64,000 bases of DNA from positions 1,426,001 through 1,490,000 of the forward strand of contig CP087214.1 of the NCBI GenBank assembly GCA_020912385.1, in the 5' to 3' direction. The notes below the pieces were generated by a model. The model did no database searches. It was not told the DNA's origin and saw only the letters and a program-made list of their open reading frames with translations. Source of the stretch: Neofusicoccum parvum (Eukaryota; Ascomycota; Dothideomycetes; Botryosphaeriales; Botryosphaeriaceae). The translations under genes and the position numbers were made by a program. Positions 12,578-24,277 of the stretch are shown piece by piece. Numbering within the stretch: position 1 is the first letter of the stretch; every line of letters starts with the position of its first letter.

Positions 12578-14727
12578 TCACTTACTCTCCCTCTCCAACA
12601 CCCACTTCTCCACGCCGTCGAAACCTTTGACCGCAGCGCCATACCGCTCAAACACGCCCTCACGATAACCCTCCGCAATCTTCTTCACGAAGCTCGCCTC
12701 GTCCCAGCGCGCGCCGATGAACTCCTCGAACGTCTCGATGCCCTCGCCCTTCTTCTGGCGCACGCTCGGGGCCTCCGCACCCGGCGAGTGGACCTTCCGA
12801 TCCACGCCCCAGACGGCCTTGTAGGCGGCGCCGAGGGCGCAGGCGTTGCCGCCGATGTCGAGCCGGAAGACGCCCTCGGCGCCGCCGAGGACCTGGCCGC
12901 AGAGGTCCGCGATGGCGGCGTTCTGGCTGCCGCCGCCGACGAGGTAGACGCGGCGCGGCTGCGGGGGCAGCGCGGCGCCCGTAGACGCGCACTTCTGCGG
13001 CGTGACCAGGCTAGCGCTGCGGAGGCGGAGCGACAGGAATTGCGACTCGACGATGGCGCGGGCGTCGGTAGCCGGGCCGCCCCAGCGGCTGTCCGAGTCG
13101 GAGAGGGGCGTGAGCGCGGTTTCAATCTCCGAGGGCGAGAGCTTGTGGGACGACGGGGCGGCTTTGGAGGCGTCGTAGAGGAAGCGCCATGTGCCGGCCT
13201 TGACATTGGGCACGATTTCCGGACGTGGGAAAAAGAGGCCCAGCCTCATAGGCTCGTTGGAGTCGGGTTTCGGCTGGCCAAGGATCGCGTCTGCGAGGGC
13301 GGTTTCGTTGAACTTCTCCCACGACTTTTCCTTCTGGTTGGTGATCTTGTTCAGCGCGTCTCGGACATGCTCGCGCGCAAGGCCACCATTCTTGTAGCAG
13401 AGCATGAACATGTACAGACCGGCAGTCGTCGGGTGGTTCATGAAGTGGTATGCCGGGTCCGGTCTGTACATGGGCGTGCTCATCAGGAACGTAGTGCTCG
13501 TTCCAAGACTGACAATGGCATCACCCTCTCTGAGCGGAAGCGCCAGGATCGTTGCTGGGTTGTCACCGGTAGCTGGAATAACTTTACAATCCTTACTGAA
13601 GCCATATTTGGAGACGAAGTACTGGCTTACGGTGCCAAACGGCGCGCCGCCATCCTCGTAAACGGGCCCCAGCTTCTCCTTCAGCGCAGTGACACCAGAA
13701 GGACCACCTGCAGCAAGTTCAAGGAGTTCCTCCTGCCATTTGCCATTGTGGATGTCATACAAGTTCATCCCACAAACATCTCCAATATCGATTGGAGCAA
13801 CTCGGCCCAGGAAAACAGAGGAAAGGAAAGAAGATACGATCGAAATGCGGGACGTCTTCACGTAGTGGCTTGGGTACTTCTGGCGGTATCGCATGATCTG
13901 AGGACCACTGAAACGCTGCACAAAAGGTCAGTTTCCTCCCCCAAATTTGACGCACAAAGACGGTCCGCGAAGCTTACATGATGAGCCTTGCTCCCAGTCA
14001 CCTCGGCCAGCTTTTCCGGGCTTCCTAAGCACTTATCAAACTCCTCACACTGCTTCTGCGTGCTCGCATCCTGCCAGTTCGGGCTGTGCTCGTGCGCAAG
14101 CACGCCCGTCTGCTCCACATCGTTCCACTTCCCATCTGGGGTCTTTCCAATCAGCTGCTCGGCCAGGCCCTTGCTCCCGTCCAGCTTGCCCATGACCTTT
14201 TCCGCATTGGGGCCCCAGAAAACCGTGCCGTGCTGCATCCCGGCGCCAGCAACGCCCTTCACGCGGCTGAAGTCCAGACCATCGGCCTGCAGACGCGAGA
14301 GCACCAGGTCCAGGGCCTCGAGCCACATGGCGACGGGCGCAAAGATTTCATTTTCGGCCGGGTTCGTGAGGACGCCCTTCTTGATGCCGTGGTGGGACAG
14401 GTCTGCGTCGAAGTCGACGAGCGCCGAGTAGGCGAGTTTGAGGTCGGAGGATACGACTAGGCCTTTGTGGCGATGCACGTCAGCAATTGGCTGCGGTCAA
14501 CAGCTGGCTGAACTGGAAAGGAGGGAAGATGTTCGTGCGAGGCGGCGAATGGCAAGGGGAAGCTTGCGGGGGTTGATGTGGTACAGGCGCGGGAGCGCGG
14601 CCAGCCAAGAGGGGGAGTGACGCCCAACGCCTGGCGTGCCGGAGGGGAAGGAGGGGAAGGTACATTTGCACTGCTGCGTGGACAGGTCGAAGCCCATGTA
14701 CAGATCGCCTTTCGCCGCGTCCGCCAT
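12578..14727 (-). CDS. xkiA: D-xylulose kinase (FGGY family)
   Basis: complement(join(12578..13915, 13978..14462, 14664..14727)), 628 residues. It phosphorylates D-xylulose to xylulose 5-phosphate, linking xylose/arabinose catabolism to the pentose phosphate pathway in the cytosol. Landmarks: [10 protein letters not shown] (FGGY phosphate-1 region), [72 protein letters not shown] and, near the C-terminus, [16 protein letters not shown] with [17 protein letters not shown] (adenosine-binding region). The last intron is 62 nt. The first intron (201 nt) was placed using GTACCT and an AAAG acceptor because this restores the family spacing between STQQ and LVVSS; a CAG acceptor 17 nt upstream is less consistent. 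Somewhat longer than usual for fungal xylulokinases (about 570-600). Confidence 0.9.
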
Positions 14728-16011
14728 GAGTGCGACTGGAGCTCTTGCGCGGTGCTGCAGTCACGCTCGGGGTTCCGCGGTGCTCGAATGCGTGGGTGCG
14801 GGTGGCAATGGTACTTCGGGAGCTCGCGGTAGCGTTAGGTGACGGTGAGGAAGAGGTTCAGGAGCAGAAACAAAGTCTCAGACATCAAAGCTGCGGGGAC
14901 GCGTCAGGATATTATCGTGGGACAATTGGACGAAGCAGTGGTGAAGGAAGCGGGGACAGGTGGCTTGTTGCGTCAGGTGCTGCGGTCAGGCTGCGAAAAA
15001 AGCACCCGGTGGGCGGACACGAAGGCCGTGACATGGGAGTGACGTGAAAGCTCGCAGCCAGTGAAACGTGGGGCAGCCGCCAGGGTTCAGAGCTCTGGGC
15101 GGGCTCGCTTATCAGCCCTGTCCGTGCCTGGCTCCCTGTGGTCTTTATCCGCCCGCCCACACGCCAATCGCGTCCCCTGCCGAGCCTGGCCTTTTACCCG
15201 GCGGGCTGCTGTTATGGATACCTGCACGATTAGCCTGCAAGATTAGTCTCCTATCGTGGTCTAGATTGTGGTGTTGATGTTGTGCCGCTCAACAGAAATG
15301 GCGGTGGCATGTCGGCCGAGGAAAGTTATTGCCGGGGGTGTAGTGGAACAAGCGTGCGTTGAGCGGCACGCACTTTAATTTGGCTTTGCCTGCCTCGCCC
15401 GCCCGCCGGGAGCATCCTATCGTGAACTCCGCATCCGGTGTCGCTGGCGTGGTTGCGTGATTTGCTCGCCGCCTTCCTTCTCGCCCATCTTTCGCCTTCC
15501 ATTCACTTCATTTACACGTCATCCCTACAGCTCCCTTGCCTCGCCTATCTGCAGCCTATGTCGTTGCCTCGTGCCTCTGCAAGTTCCGAGTTCCCGGCTG
15601 ATGGAACGGGTGAGCGCGACCGACGAGTTTTGGCTGTACTCTAGCGTGGCCGTAGCTCGATCATCACAGCGCCGGTTCCATTTCAAAAACCCACTGCGAG
15701 GTGGATCATCAAGCCTCTCTGAGCCGGTGCCTGGCCGATCGGAATTTAGTTTACTCATCTCATCACCCATGCGCCCGAAACAACTTGACGTGACCAGATA
15801 TTCAACATTAGATTTTGTTAAGGAGAGTAGATCAGCTTCGTCTCTCTTCAAAGAGCGTCGTCAGTCTCTCGTTTTCCATCCCTCTCATTTAAACAAGAAC
15901 GCCATTCCCATCGGCATGATGACAGGGAAACCCGGGTATACCACCGCCACACATAAAAGTAGCAATAATTATTCACAAAAAGAAAAGGGCTTCCTGAGAA
16001 CCCAAGTATAT
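14728..16011. other. Intergenic, no gene seen
   Basis: 5' flank of xylulokinase and 3' flank of the membrane-protein gene. A 198-codon plus-strand ORF (15457-16053) overlaps the neighbour's terminal exon, is Ser/Arg/Leu-rich and has no visible domain. I do not call it. Confidence 0.5.
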
Positions 16012-17289
16012 TTACTCTTGCCTGAAAGGCAAATCCCCGCTTCCGTTCAATGAATTGTACGCCTTCGTCCGCGGCGTGTGCGGGTTCATAGGAGGCGGCG
16101 GCGGTGGGCTGTGAGAGCTTCCCTGAATTGGCGAAACGGGCGGCTGCGGGTAGTTTTGCATCTCCCACTGCTGCTTGCTCCAATCAACTTGGCCATCAGC
16201 TGCGTAATGCATTGGCGCCGTGTGAGCTGGTGGCGGGCTTTGCGGGTTGCCGTAGTTCTGCTGCCACTGCGAGTACGCGGTGCCCGCGGTGCCAGGAGTG
16301 AACGGAGACCGCGGCGGGTAGGTCGCGCTGGCAGGACCATAAGGAGTTGCCGGCCCGTAGGGAGTATGCGGCGCATAAGGTGATGTAGGTACGTATCCGG
16401 GTGAGAGCGGTTGTCCTTGCTGGGCCCAGTATTGCTCGTTCGTCATCTGTAATTGCTGTTGATGGATGGACGCGGCTTCGGCGGCGAGCTCGGCTTTCAT
16501 CGCCTCGAACTTGGATTTACGCTCCTGTTTGGCCTGAACCCTCTCTGCATGTTGCTCTCGCTGCGCCTTGGTGGGGATCATGGAGTGGATAGCGAGGATG
16601 AAAAAGATGCCGAAAAGAGTGCTGTTGAAACGTCAGGTTAGACACAGCAGGGACAAGAGTCACGAAAGAGGAGATGCTTACATCATTAGGCAAGTAATCA
16701 CGAAGGCACTCTTCGCTTGCAAACAGTAGCCCTTCAGTTGCGAAGTGCTGGCTACACTGCAGCTCTTGCCGATGTACCAGGGAAGCCCGGTCGAGGGGCG
16801 TCTTGGATCAATGGTATCCTTGCCAGACTGGCCATATGCGCTGTAGGCGTACAGCGCAATCTCCAGCGCGTGCACGAAAAATGAAACAATGGGGTAGAAT
16901 ACGTGCAGCACGAACATAGTCGCTTTGCAGAGCATGATGAACATGGAGAGCACCGAAATGACGAGGTTCCATGAGGTAATACTATCAGCGGCGTCAGCAT
17001 GTGCATTGAATTGAGAGCTGCTGACTGTCAAAGCCGTGAGTACTCACAACTGACTCCACACAAGCGGAGTGTCCACGGGCTTGTAATTCGCCAGCGCATA
17101 GAGGACGGTGTTCGGGGCACTGTTGTAGCCCAGGTCGCCGCCCTCCTGCCACAGCTTCGTTCGGTACAGATTGGGGTTCGCAATTCCGAAGAGCGTGAGC
17201 ATGGCAACGGTCAAGGGGAATTCCAAGACAATCAGCGCCAGCATGGTCTTGCGGGTGCGCCAGCTGCGCGAGATGAAGAAGCCGCCCAT
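16012..17289 (-). CDS. Four-pass integral membrane protein with Pro/Tyr-rich cytosolic tail (MARVEL-like layout)
   Basis: complement(join(16012..16621, 16682..16981, 17048..17289)), 383 residues. Transmembrane segments are at about residues 14-38 (TMLALIVLEFPLTVAMLTLFG), 83-105 (WNLVISVLSMFIMLCKATMF), 108-130 (YPIVSFFVHALEIALYAYSAYG) and 168-192 (AFVITCLMITLFGIFFILAIH, formed across an intron). This is followed by a basic helix and a tail rich in P, Y, Q, G and S with SPGYVPTSPYAP-type repeats. Spacing resembles fungal MARVEL-like integral membrane proteins, but I cannot name a family. The 66-nt first intron uses GATAG as acceptor with a CTGAC branch point 13 nt upstream; nearer CAG sites would give a 27-nt intron. 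The 60-nt second intron restores TM4. Confidence 0.78.
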
Positions 17290-18471
17290 GGTGCCGTTGG
17301 CTGTGGATGCTGCACTTTGCCGCCGCTGAAGATTCTTGGAGAGGCTGAAACGGGTTCCTGTCGATAAGCTGCAGGAGGAGCTGTCGGGGGCCGAAGACCA
17401 GCGAGGCGGACGGTTGGCGCGGAGGGCGTCGGCGCTGAGGCGCTGAAGACGGCGAGAGTGCTGCGGTCGCCGAGAGCCAGCCTGCGGCAGAGACGAGATC
17501 GCTGGAGCTGTTCTTCACAGCGCACGGCGGGGGAGGAGTCCGACGGGAGATGGCTCACGTTGCGAGCTGGGACTCGGGCGGCGCAGGCCTTTTGGCGACT
17601 CTGGCCGGGCAGCGGACCCACGACGGGCGAATATCATCTGCAGGTCAGCCGACGGCCAGCGCGCAAGCTGCCGGGGCCTTGCACAGTCACTGCCGAAGCG
17701 CGGCCAGTGAGTGCGTGCGGTGCGACGCGGGCGAGGGCAGGAACGTGCCTTTGCGCGCTCGTTGGCTGCGCGGCCGGGGCCTGCGGGGATGGGCGGTGAT
17801 GGGGGCGCTTACAGCCCCGCCAATGGGAGCGCCCGCAGCAGCGCGGGAAACGGGGAGCACACGCCCAGCCGTGGCCTGGCTAGCCGCTTCGAGGCCCGCA
17901 GCCCGCATGGGTTCGGCGGCTACAGGCGTGACGGCCGGCGAGAAGCTTTGCCCGACCTGCCCAGGCAGTGGATCATGAAGCTTGCGTGGCGTTCAGGGCG
18001 ATTCGAGCGCGGCAAGATCGCGCGGCTCACGATCAGCCCGTCCTCTCGCCATGCCCGTGTCAGCCAACTCAGCGTCGGTCTGCCGCTGCGGCCTCGCCAG
18101 CCCGACATGTCCGAGCGCCGCTTGGCCTCCTGCAGCTGCTCCGATCCGGCATAGCGTCCTCCGCAACTTCGAACGCCGTCAAAAGGGCAAATAGGGCGCC
18201 AGACAGTCTTTGCGGGCCCTGCAGCCACGCTCCTAGGACTCCCTCAGCCTGGGGGCCAAACCGCCCGGGCTGCTGCTCATGCAAGGAGCAGCCCGAGCCG
18301 TCAAACTCTGGCTTGGTGGGTTTTGGTGAACAACCATGTTGATAGGTGCGGTACGTCATGGGCTTCATCTTGCATCCTGGCTCAATCTCTCTACTCTTCC
18401 TTTACTTTGTCTGTGCGGACCTTCTGGTGGCCCACGGCGCTGACTGAGCGTCTTGCATCTCTGATCAGTCC
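17290..18471. other. GC-rich gene-free stretch
   Basis: 5' side of the membrane-protein gene and 3' side of the oxidoreductase. ORFs of 120-150 codons open in several frames at once between 17300 and 18300, typical of high GC; no domain seen. Confidence 0.5.
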
Positions 18472-19770
18472 CTACCACCACTTCTCACACAGCACCCGGT
18501 CAGCGCTCATGCCATCCTGTTCGCGCAACAACTCGACCAGCTCGTCTGTCATTTGCGGAGGTCCGCACACATAGCAGACCGTCTTGTCTCTCTGCGCATC
18601 CCCCAAAGCCTCGAGCACATCATCTGAGCTCAGACGGCGGTGGGCCGGTGAGACAGACAAGCCTGCCATTCGAATATCCTGAAATGGTTCCGCATCCCCC
18701 TCTCCAGGTTTGGTCAAGAAAAACTTTAGCTTCAGCTGCTCCGGTCTGTTTGAGGCGATGTGCAGCAGCCGGTCCGCAAAAAGGACCTGACCGTCGGCGA
18801 GTTTGGTTGCATAGATGAATTCCACCGAAGAAGGCATGGTGTTCGCGTGATGCATGTGCGATATCATGGAAATTAGTGGACTGTTGCGACTGTCAGCATT
18901 GCGACCTTCCTAAGATACAGGACCTCCCAACGAGAGCACAACTCACTTGATACCCACGCCACCCGCAATGAGAACTGCTTTCTGAATCTCTTGCATTGGT
19001 ATCGCAGATGTCGGTGGAGGCCATACAAAGCTACCGCCTACTCGCACTTCGATGCGAGAATGAAGTATGTTGGGCACGGGCTGCCAGAGCCAAGCCGCTG
19101 GTTTATTCGGGCTCTGCTGAACGGCGAGCTCAAGATATGGACGGAATTGATTTTGCTCCTCTCCAACTGGACTTGGGTCAATATTCAAGTTTTCGTTTTG
19201 TTTTGATGCCACCGGAGCAGCGTGTGCTGGTGTCGAGGTAATAGTAAAGCCACCAGCCTGGTCCACACCTGGGAGATAAACGTCGAGCCATTGCCCTGGT
19301 TGGAACTGACTGACCCGAGTTACATCAGTATTTGCATATTAAAAGCGGTTGAATGGTAATTGGCGCCCGCCAATGGCGATGATACTTCCATGGAGGCTCA
19401 ATCAACAAGTCAATAGGACTAGAATGAAGGACAAGCTCCGGATTGGAAATGGCAAGATGCCAAAGCGAGGAATGATTACCTTAACACCGTTTTCTGAAGC
19501 GCGTAGCTTGAACAGCCGAACCGTAGAATTTATTTTCCTGACGGCTACAAGTTCGAGAGAGTGCAGATTTGGATCGCGAGGCTCGCTGGCAGTGCGATCC
19601 ACATGTGGAACGCTATCGGTCTCCTGCACCATGCTGGGTTTTGATAATGATTTGATTTGAGAGATTTGTCTCTCGGGTGTCTTGTGTTGCAGACGCCAGG
19701 AAAGAATTGCGGGGGATGGAGAAGATAGGGCGAGGCTACGTCGATAGAAAAGACGACGAAGACTCAGCAT
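18472..19770 (-). CDS. Mitochondrial FAD/NAD-binding oxidoreductase, OXNAD1-like (ferredoxin-NADP reductase fold)
   Basis: complement(join(18472..18880, 18947..19305, 19480..19770)), 352 residues. The N-terminus (MLSLRRLFYRRSLALSS...) is rich in Arg/Ser/Leu with no acids, as in a mitochondrial presequence. The FAD domain shows FQPGQWLDVYLPG and GGFTITSTP; the NAD domain shows VLIAGGVGINPLISMI (built across an intron) and CYVCGPPQMTDELVELL near the end. These are landmarks of ferredoxin reductase-type proteins; the short form without a ferredoxin domain and the mitochondrial leader suggest the OXNAD1 group, whose substrate is not established. Introns are 174 and 66 nt. The Arg in the usual RxYS FAD motif is replaced here by FTITS. 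Confidence 0.85.
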
Positions 19771-20411
19771 AGCAGCTCAAAAAGGCAGCTCAACAATGTC
19801 CGACTAGTAGAACAGGTAAGATTGCCAACGCCAGTCAATATCAGTGACGAGCGCGGCGTGTCTTCCTTCGTGGGATGATGGCATGAACGTGAGAGGTGGT
19901 TGCGGGGTGACGCGACGCAGAGATCGGCAAGCGGGAACGCGGGACATTGATTCAGTTAGTGCCTCAGGCACCAACGCCGTCATCTTCTAACCAAGTTGCA
20001 TTGGCCTGCCGCACAACAATTCCTTGGGCAGCAGAGATTCTATAAAGTGCTACAGTTAGTTGATATGTATCATTGGGGTTTCAAATACCGACTTGGGATT
20101 GTTACATATGTAAACGCCACGCATTTTGTCGTGAGGGATGGGGGCCATCGCAGCGGATTGGCTAATCGAATGCTCATGCTGGAGCAAGGAGGATGTCGAC
20201 AGTCTCAATAAAGGTCATTCTGGCGGTACAAAATACACAACTATTGGCTCGGCTGTGCCACATTAGCTGCACTGCTATTTTGGCCCTTCGGCTATACCAT
20301 ATCGGCTCCTGCTGCACGTAGAAAGGCTGAAACAAGAGGTCATATATTAGCTTCCATTTCCCTGGAGTCACTCGTCGGTGCCACCTTGCAGTCGTTAGGT
20401 TCTTTCTTCAT
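19771..20411. other. Divergent intergenic region
   Basis: Shared upstream region of the oxidoreductase (minus) and the wall-sensor-like gene (plus). Several short AT-rich tracts but no motif I would name. Confidence 0.5.
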
Positions 20412-21336
20412 ATGAAGGTCCCAATAATGTCTACTTTACTCTATCTCTTCCTATACCCGGCAATAGCGGCCGCAATCGACGAGCCTCGATGCTACTGGCC
20501 TAGTGGTGAGTTGGATACCACAGGCTACGTCTGCAACACCACAGCGGCAACCACAGGAGGTGCGAGCGCGTGTTGCTTGCACGATGATGCCTGCTACAAG
20601 AGTGGTAGCTGTTTCCAGGACTGGTCCGGCGTTACCTACCGACAGAGCTGCACCGATCCATCATGGAAAGACCCGAGCTGTCCAAAAATGTGTCTAGGAA
20701 AAGGTTGCGCCCAATTCTGCTGGTCTAGAGAATCATCAAATTTTCTGACGAATGTGCATTTCCGCAGGCCAAATGGGAATGTCCGTGTGGATCCAGCAAT
20801 GCAATGTGTCGACAGGCACAGCTTGCTGTCTTGGGGACAATGAATGTTGTAACAATTCCGACAATTTCTTCCAGTGGAAGCCCGGATATATCACTGCCGT
20901 CATCAACGGCGACGGATCAAATCGGCTGGGTCCATATATCGCTGCTGATGCGGAGAGCAACAGCAGCAGCAGCAGCTCCTCTTCCTCATCCGTAGCTGCA
21001 GATGCCAAACCTACCTCCTCGTCAAACGACGCTCGAACATCAACTTCTGCGCTGTCGGCACCATCGACCTCTTCGTCAAGTGGATCCAGCGCAAGAAATA
21101 CCATAGCAATAGCTGTCGGAGTCGTTCTCGGGGTCCTATCTCTCATCGCGCTCACTGGAATGTTGGTATTCTGGCGCAAATATAAAGCTGAGCGTAGGTT
21201 GAGGATAGCAGCGGAAGAAAAGGCGCAGGGACAGCTTGGTGGGCCAGAATACTACTATCAACAACCTCAACCTACTGTTTATGCGACGGAGCTGTCGGCG
21301 ACGGAGAACGCTAGGAATGAGCTTCCTGAAAAGTGA
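20412..21336 (+). CDS. Single-pass cell-surface protein with Cys-rich ectodomain (Mid2-like sensor layout)
   Basis: join(20412..20703, 20768..21336), 286 residues. Layout: signal peptide (MSTLLYLFLYPAIAAA if starting at the second Met, 20427), Cys-rich ectodomain of ~130 residues with CYWPSGE, ACCLHDDACY, CPKMCLGKG, CCLGDNECC, a Ser/Thr/Ala stalk likely to be O-glycosylated, one TM helix (TIAIAVGVVLGVLSLIALTGMLVFW) and a basic juxtamembrane KYKAERRLR followed by a cytosolic tail with YYYQQPQP. This is the plan of fungal wall-stress sensors of the Mid2/WSC kind, though the Cys spacing is not a canonical WSC domain that I can recognise. The 64-nt intron has an atypical GTTGCG donor; its removal keeps the CLGKGQMGMS frame and TTTCCGCAG is a strong acceptor. 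Confidence 0.75.
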
Positions 21337-21890
21337 CGCCTAACCGATCGAGGGTGGAGCGAGCAAATCAATCTTTTCTGAGGCAAAAAGGGAACGCTGG
21401 TAATGAGAGAGAGCATGTACAGAACGGATTAGATTTTGTGCAAGTCCACAAACGCCTTTGTGAACGGTGTGGTTGTGTTCGCAAGGACCAATCCGGTTGA
21501 GCAGGTCAGGTTGGCGGAGATGGTTTGGGCGTTCGTGGACAGCGGCTCGAGGGCCATCGATTCCCAGGCGCGCTTTCCGAGCCAGCCAGCCAGCGCAAAG
21601 ACCGGAAGCGGCAATCTTTCATAAATTTCAAAATTTGCGACGTTCGAAGTTGGCGGTGATAGGTTCGCAGATGCTGCCAGTCGGGAAAAGCCACACCGAG
21701 CTAGCCCGCTTCCATCCGGCAGCAGCTCGTATCGATACCGTAGCCGAGGATCCGCGTTCACATGAAGCTGCACAACACAGCTTCGTCATCTCTCTGCCAA
21801 CCTGGCATCCCGCCTCACCTCCCATTTATAGCCCCCGTGAGCCCGCCCGCCCGCTGCAGATTACCCGGTCTCGTCCGAACAACAACAACC
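21337..21890. other. Intergenic region with one weak minus-strand ORF
   Basis: A 114-codon minus-strand ORF (21429-21773) ends in a protein-like segment (NLTCSTGLVLANTTTPFTKAF) but has no recognisable domain. It starts 118 bp from the divergent lipase ATG, so it may be a small gene or chance. Confidence 0.3.
21825..21831 (+). promoter_or_regulatory. TATA-like element of the lipase gene
   Basis: TTTATAG about 60 bp upstream of the predicted ATG at 21891. Inference from sequence and spacing only. Confidence 0.35.
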
Positions 21891-22990
21891 ATGGCCGATT
21901 TCACCACAGAAGAAGGCTGGCATACCACCGAGGACGCCACCAAGCTATACACCAAGACTTGGAAGGTTGGAGAGCCCCTCCAACGGCGACCGCTTCATAG
22001 CTGACTCTAGTATTTGTAAGCCCACAGGCGAGGTGAAGGCGCGTTTGGTCTTCGTCCATGGCTTTAGCGACCACTGTGAGCTTCTCGTCGCTCCCCAGTC
22101 CGCCGCCGGGCGCGTTCTTACCCTATGCAGGCAACGCCTATGGCGTTCTCTTTCCCACACTCGCCTCGAAGGGCATAGCCGTATACACTTTTGATCAGCG
22201 CGGATGGGGCCGCACCGTCAAGGACCCCTCGCAGCGCGGCCTCACTGGCCAAACCTCTGTCGTCCTCGGAGACATAGCTTCTTTCATGACCGCCCTACCG
22301 AAACACCCGGCGCCACTCTTCCTCATGGGCCACTCGATGGGAGGTGCCGAAGTACTGCACTTTGCAGCAACTGGCCCTCCCTCAGTCCTGCGCACAATCC
22401 GTGGCTTCCTCGCCGAGTCGCCGTTTATTGCGCTAGCTCCGGCATCGCGGCCATACAAAATAACAGTGTTGCTGGGCCAGCTGGCGGCCAAGATTACGCC
22501 CCACAAGCAGATGTTCAACAAGCTGGATGAGAAGCTGCTGAGTAGAGACCCGGAGGTTCAGAGGGAGTTTGTCGAGGATCAGCTTTGCCACGACACGGGG
22601 ACACTGGAAGGTCTAGCAGGGATGTTGGACCGCGCAGGAACCCTGGAAAGAGGCGAGGTGCGGTTGTTGGAAGGGGCGGGCGAGGGCGGGAAGACGAGGG
22701 TGTGGGTTGGCCACGGCACAGAGGACGGCGTGACGGAATTTGGGCCGGTGAAGAAGATATTCGAGGAGTGGAAGGTTCAGGACAAAGAGTTCAAGGCCTA
22801 CGAAGGATGGTATCACAAATGTAAGTTGAGTGCCTCCCTTGCGTGCATAGTCCACGTCGCTGACGTAGCAGTGCACGCCGAACCGGGCGATGACAAGTAC
22901 ACGTTCGCGAACGACGCCGCCTCCTGGATACTGGCAAGATCAGGGAATTTGAGCCAACTGCAAGAGGTAGAAACAAGGTCGAAACTTTGA
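21891..22990 (+). CDS. Monoglyceride lipase-like alpha/beta hydrolase (Yju3 type)
   Basis: join(21891..21965, 22021..22075, 22131..22820, 22872..22990), 312 residues. Predicted serine hydrolase of monoacylglycerols, cytosolic or lipid-droplet associated. Landmarks: EEGWHTTEDATKLYTKTWK, ARLVFVHGFSDHC (oxyanion HG), FDQRGWGRT, GHSMGG with the nucleophile Ser112, GTEDGV with Asp242 and LHAEPG with His275, giving a complete triad. Three introns (55, 55, 51 nt): the first has a non-consensus GTTGGA donor and a TTTGTAAG acceptor but is required to move from TKTWK to PTGEVKARLVF; the last joins YHK to LHAEP. Read without splicing, the His would be lost. Confidence 0.88.
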
Positions 22991-23379
22991 GTACAAAAAC
23001 GCTGATGGTTTTCGTCTCTGTGAGTAGAGTTGATGATTGTTGGAAGTAACTTGCAGGGCAGGACACGAGGAGCATTGGTCTAAATTGATGGTGCTTTTGA
23101 TTTCGGTTGAAGGCTAAGCTCTCGTCTTGATCTGAGATGGTTGGCACGTAGGCATATACCCTAAGTATTTGATTGAATATCAACTGCGCAATCGGAATTC
23201 TAGCTCCCGTCTTGTTTCAGAATAGGCGAGGAGCGAACTTGAAGCCATTGAGACCGAAGCCTAAGATCTCTCTTGGCCAGGATGCCTGGGGGGCAGCCAT
23301 ACGTGCCACGTCCATGTGTTGTTGCTATGTACAGCAGACTGCAAAATATTTAGACGACTTAATTTAAGTGGACCATGTT

Positions 23380-23409
23380 GATGGACAGTTGAAACATTCA
23401 TCCGAATGG
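23380..23409. repeat. Solitary arm of the foldback element
   Basis: GATGGACAGTTGAAACATTC and the following ATCCGAATG match the right arm of the 10863-10996 copy (reverse complement) at 23 of 29 aligned positions; three of the changes are G to A. A second arm is not evident. Confidence 0.45.
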
Positions 23410-24110
23410 ATTCTCAACTACACATGAGGGCATTTTACTTCGCGCGTTCTGTCGGCTAGAGTACCATTATACCGCCAATCCTTTTGCGACCCACTATGTT
23501 GCTATCAGCGTTCCGGTCGCACAGCTGCCGGACGAACAAGCTAAGGCTGTCGATGCCTGCCCGGGCTCCGGTGACAGCAGGCTGCGCGTGTTGGGCAGGT
23601 CGCCTTCAAGAACTGGAAATTCGCGACACGCAAAGAGGCAACAACTTCTTGGACGCGACCGTTCCGCCTGTTTGAAGCCCGTCGGAAAGGAGCGGGTGGC
23701 TGACGCGCTGGAGCGAAACACACAGGCTCTGGTGCAGGTCCCTTGGGACGTCATAGGATTTGCAGCTGCTGTGAGCGGCACAGGGATAGGAGGGCGGAGG
23801 AGGTCGAGCACTTCAGCAGCTGACTGGCGCGCTCGGTCTCAATCGCGGGTTGGCCCGCGCGCCGACGGAATCTTTGCTGTGCTGAAATTCGTCCATCTGC
23901 CACCCGCACCTTCGCCATCACACCCACCACCCACACAACCACCCTGTGCTCTTCGCTCCGCGATCCCCGCGCCCGCCGCCATCTCCGCTCCGTCTCGCCG
24001 CTGTCTGCAGGCTTTTTTTCCCGCGCGCCGCCACCACACTCCCTCCATCCTCCCCGCAAGAGCGTCGCTGCGCATCACCTCCAATTAGCCACCGCGAGCG
24101 CGACTGACAG

Positions 24111-24178
24111 GTGCGCCTCTCCGCCCGCTGCATCGCGCGCGAAGCTCCTCGTGCTGGCGCATCGCTAACGCTCTGCAG
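24111..24178 (+). other. Probable 5' UTR intron of the NTF2-RRM gene
   Basis: GTGCGC donor after CAG, CTAAC branch point and CTCTGCAG acceptor, 68 nt, ending 99 bp before the ATG. Confidence 0.45.
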
Positions 24179-24277
24179 ATTTACTCCGTCATTGCCTGTC
24201 TTCCTCACCTAAACGCCTCCACCCGCCCTCCTCCACTCTCGCGACACCCACCTCTCCGTACCTCTGCATCCGGCAAA

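Larger units (their letters stand above)
22991..24277. other. Intergenic; 5' leader of the NTF2-RRM gene at its end
   Basis: Contains one solitary arm of the foldback element (about 23380-23409). From about 23900 the strand is C/T/A-rich and looks like a leader of the next gene. No gene seen. Confidence 0.5.

Noticed and set aside
12536..13981. 481-codon plus-strand ORF across the xylulokinase gene
   Set aside because: Antisense to an exon with clear FGGY motifs; Arg/Ala/Leu-rich product without family features.
15457..16053. 198-codon plus-strand ORF
   Set aside because: Overlaps the terminal exon of the membrane-protein gene on the other strand; Ser/Arg/Leu-rich product without a recognisable domain.
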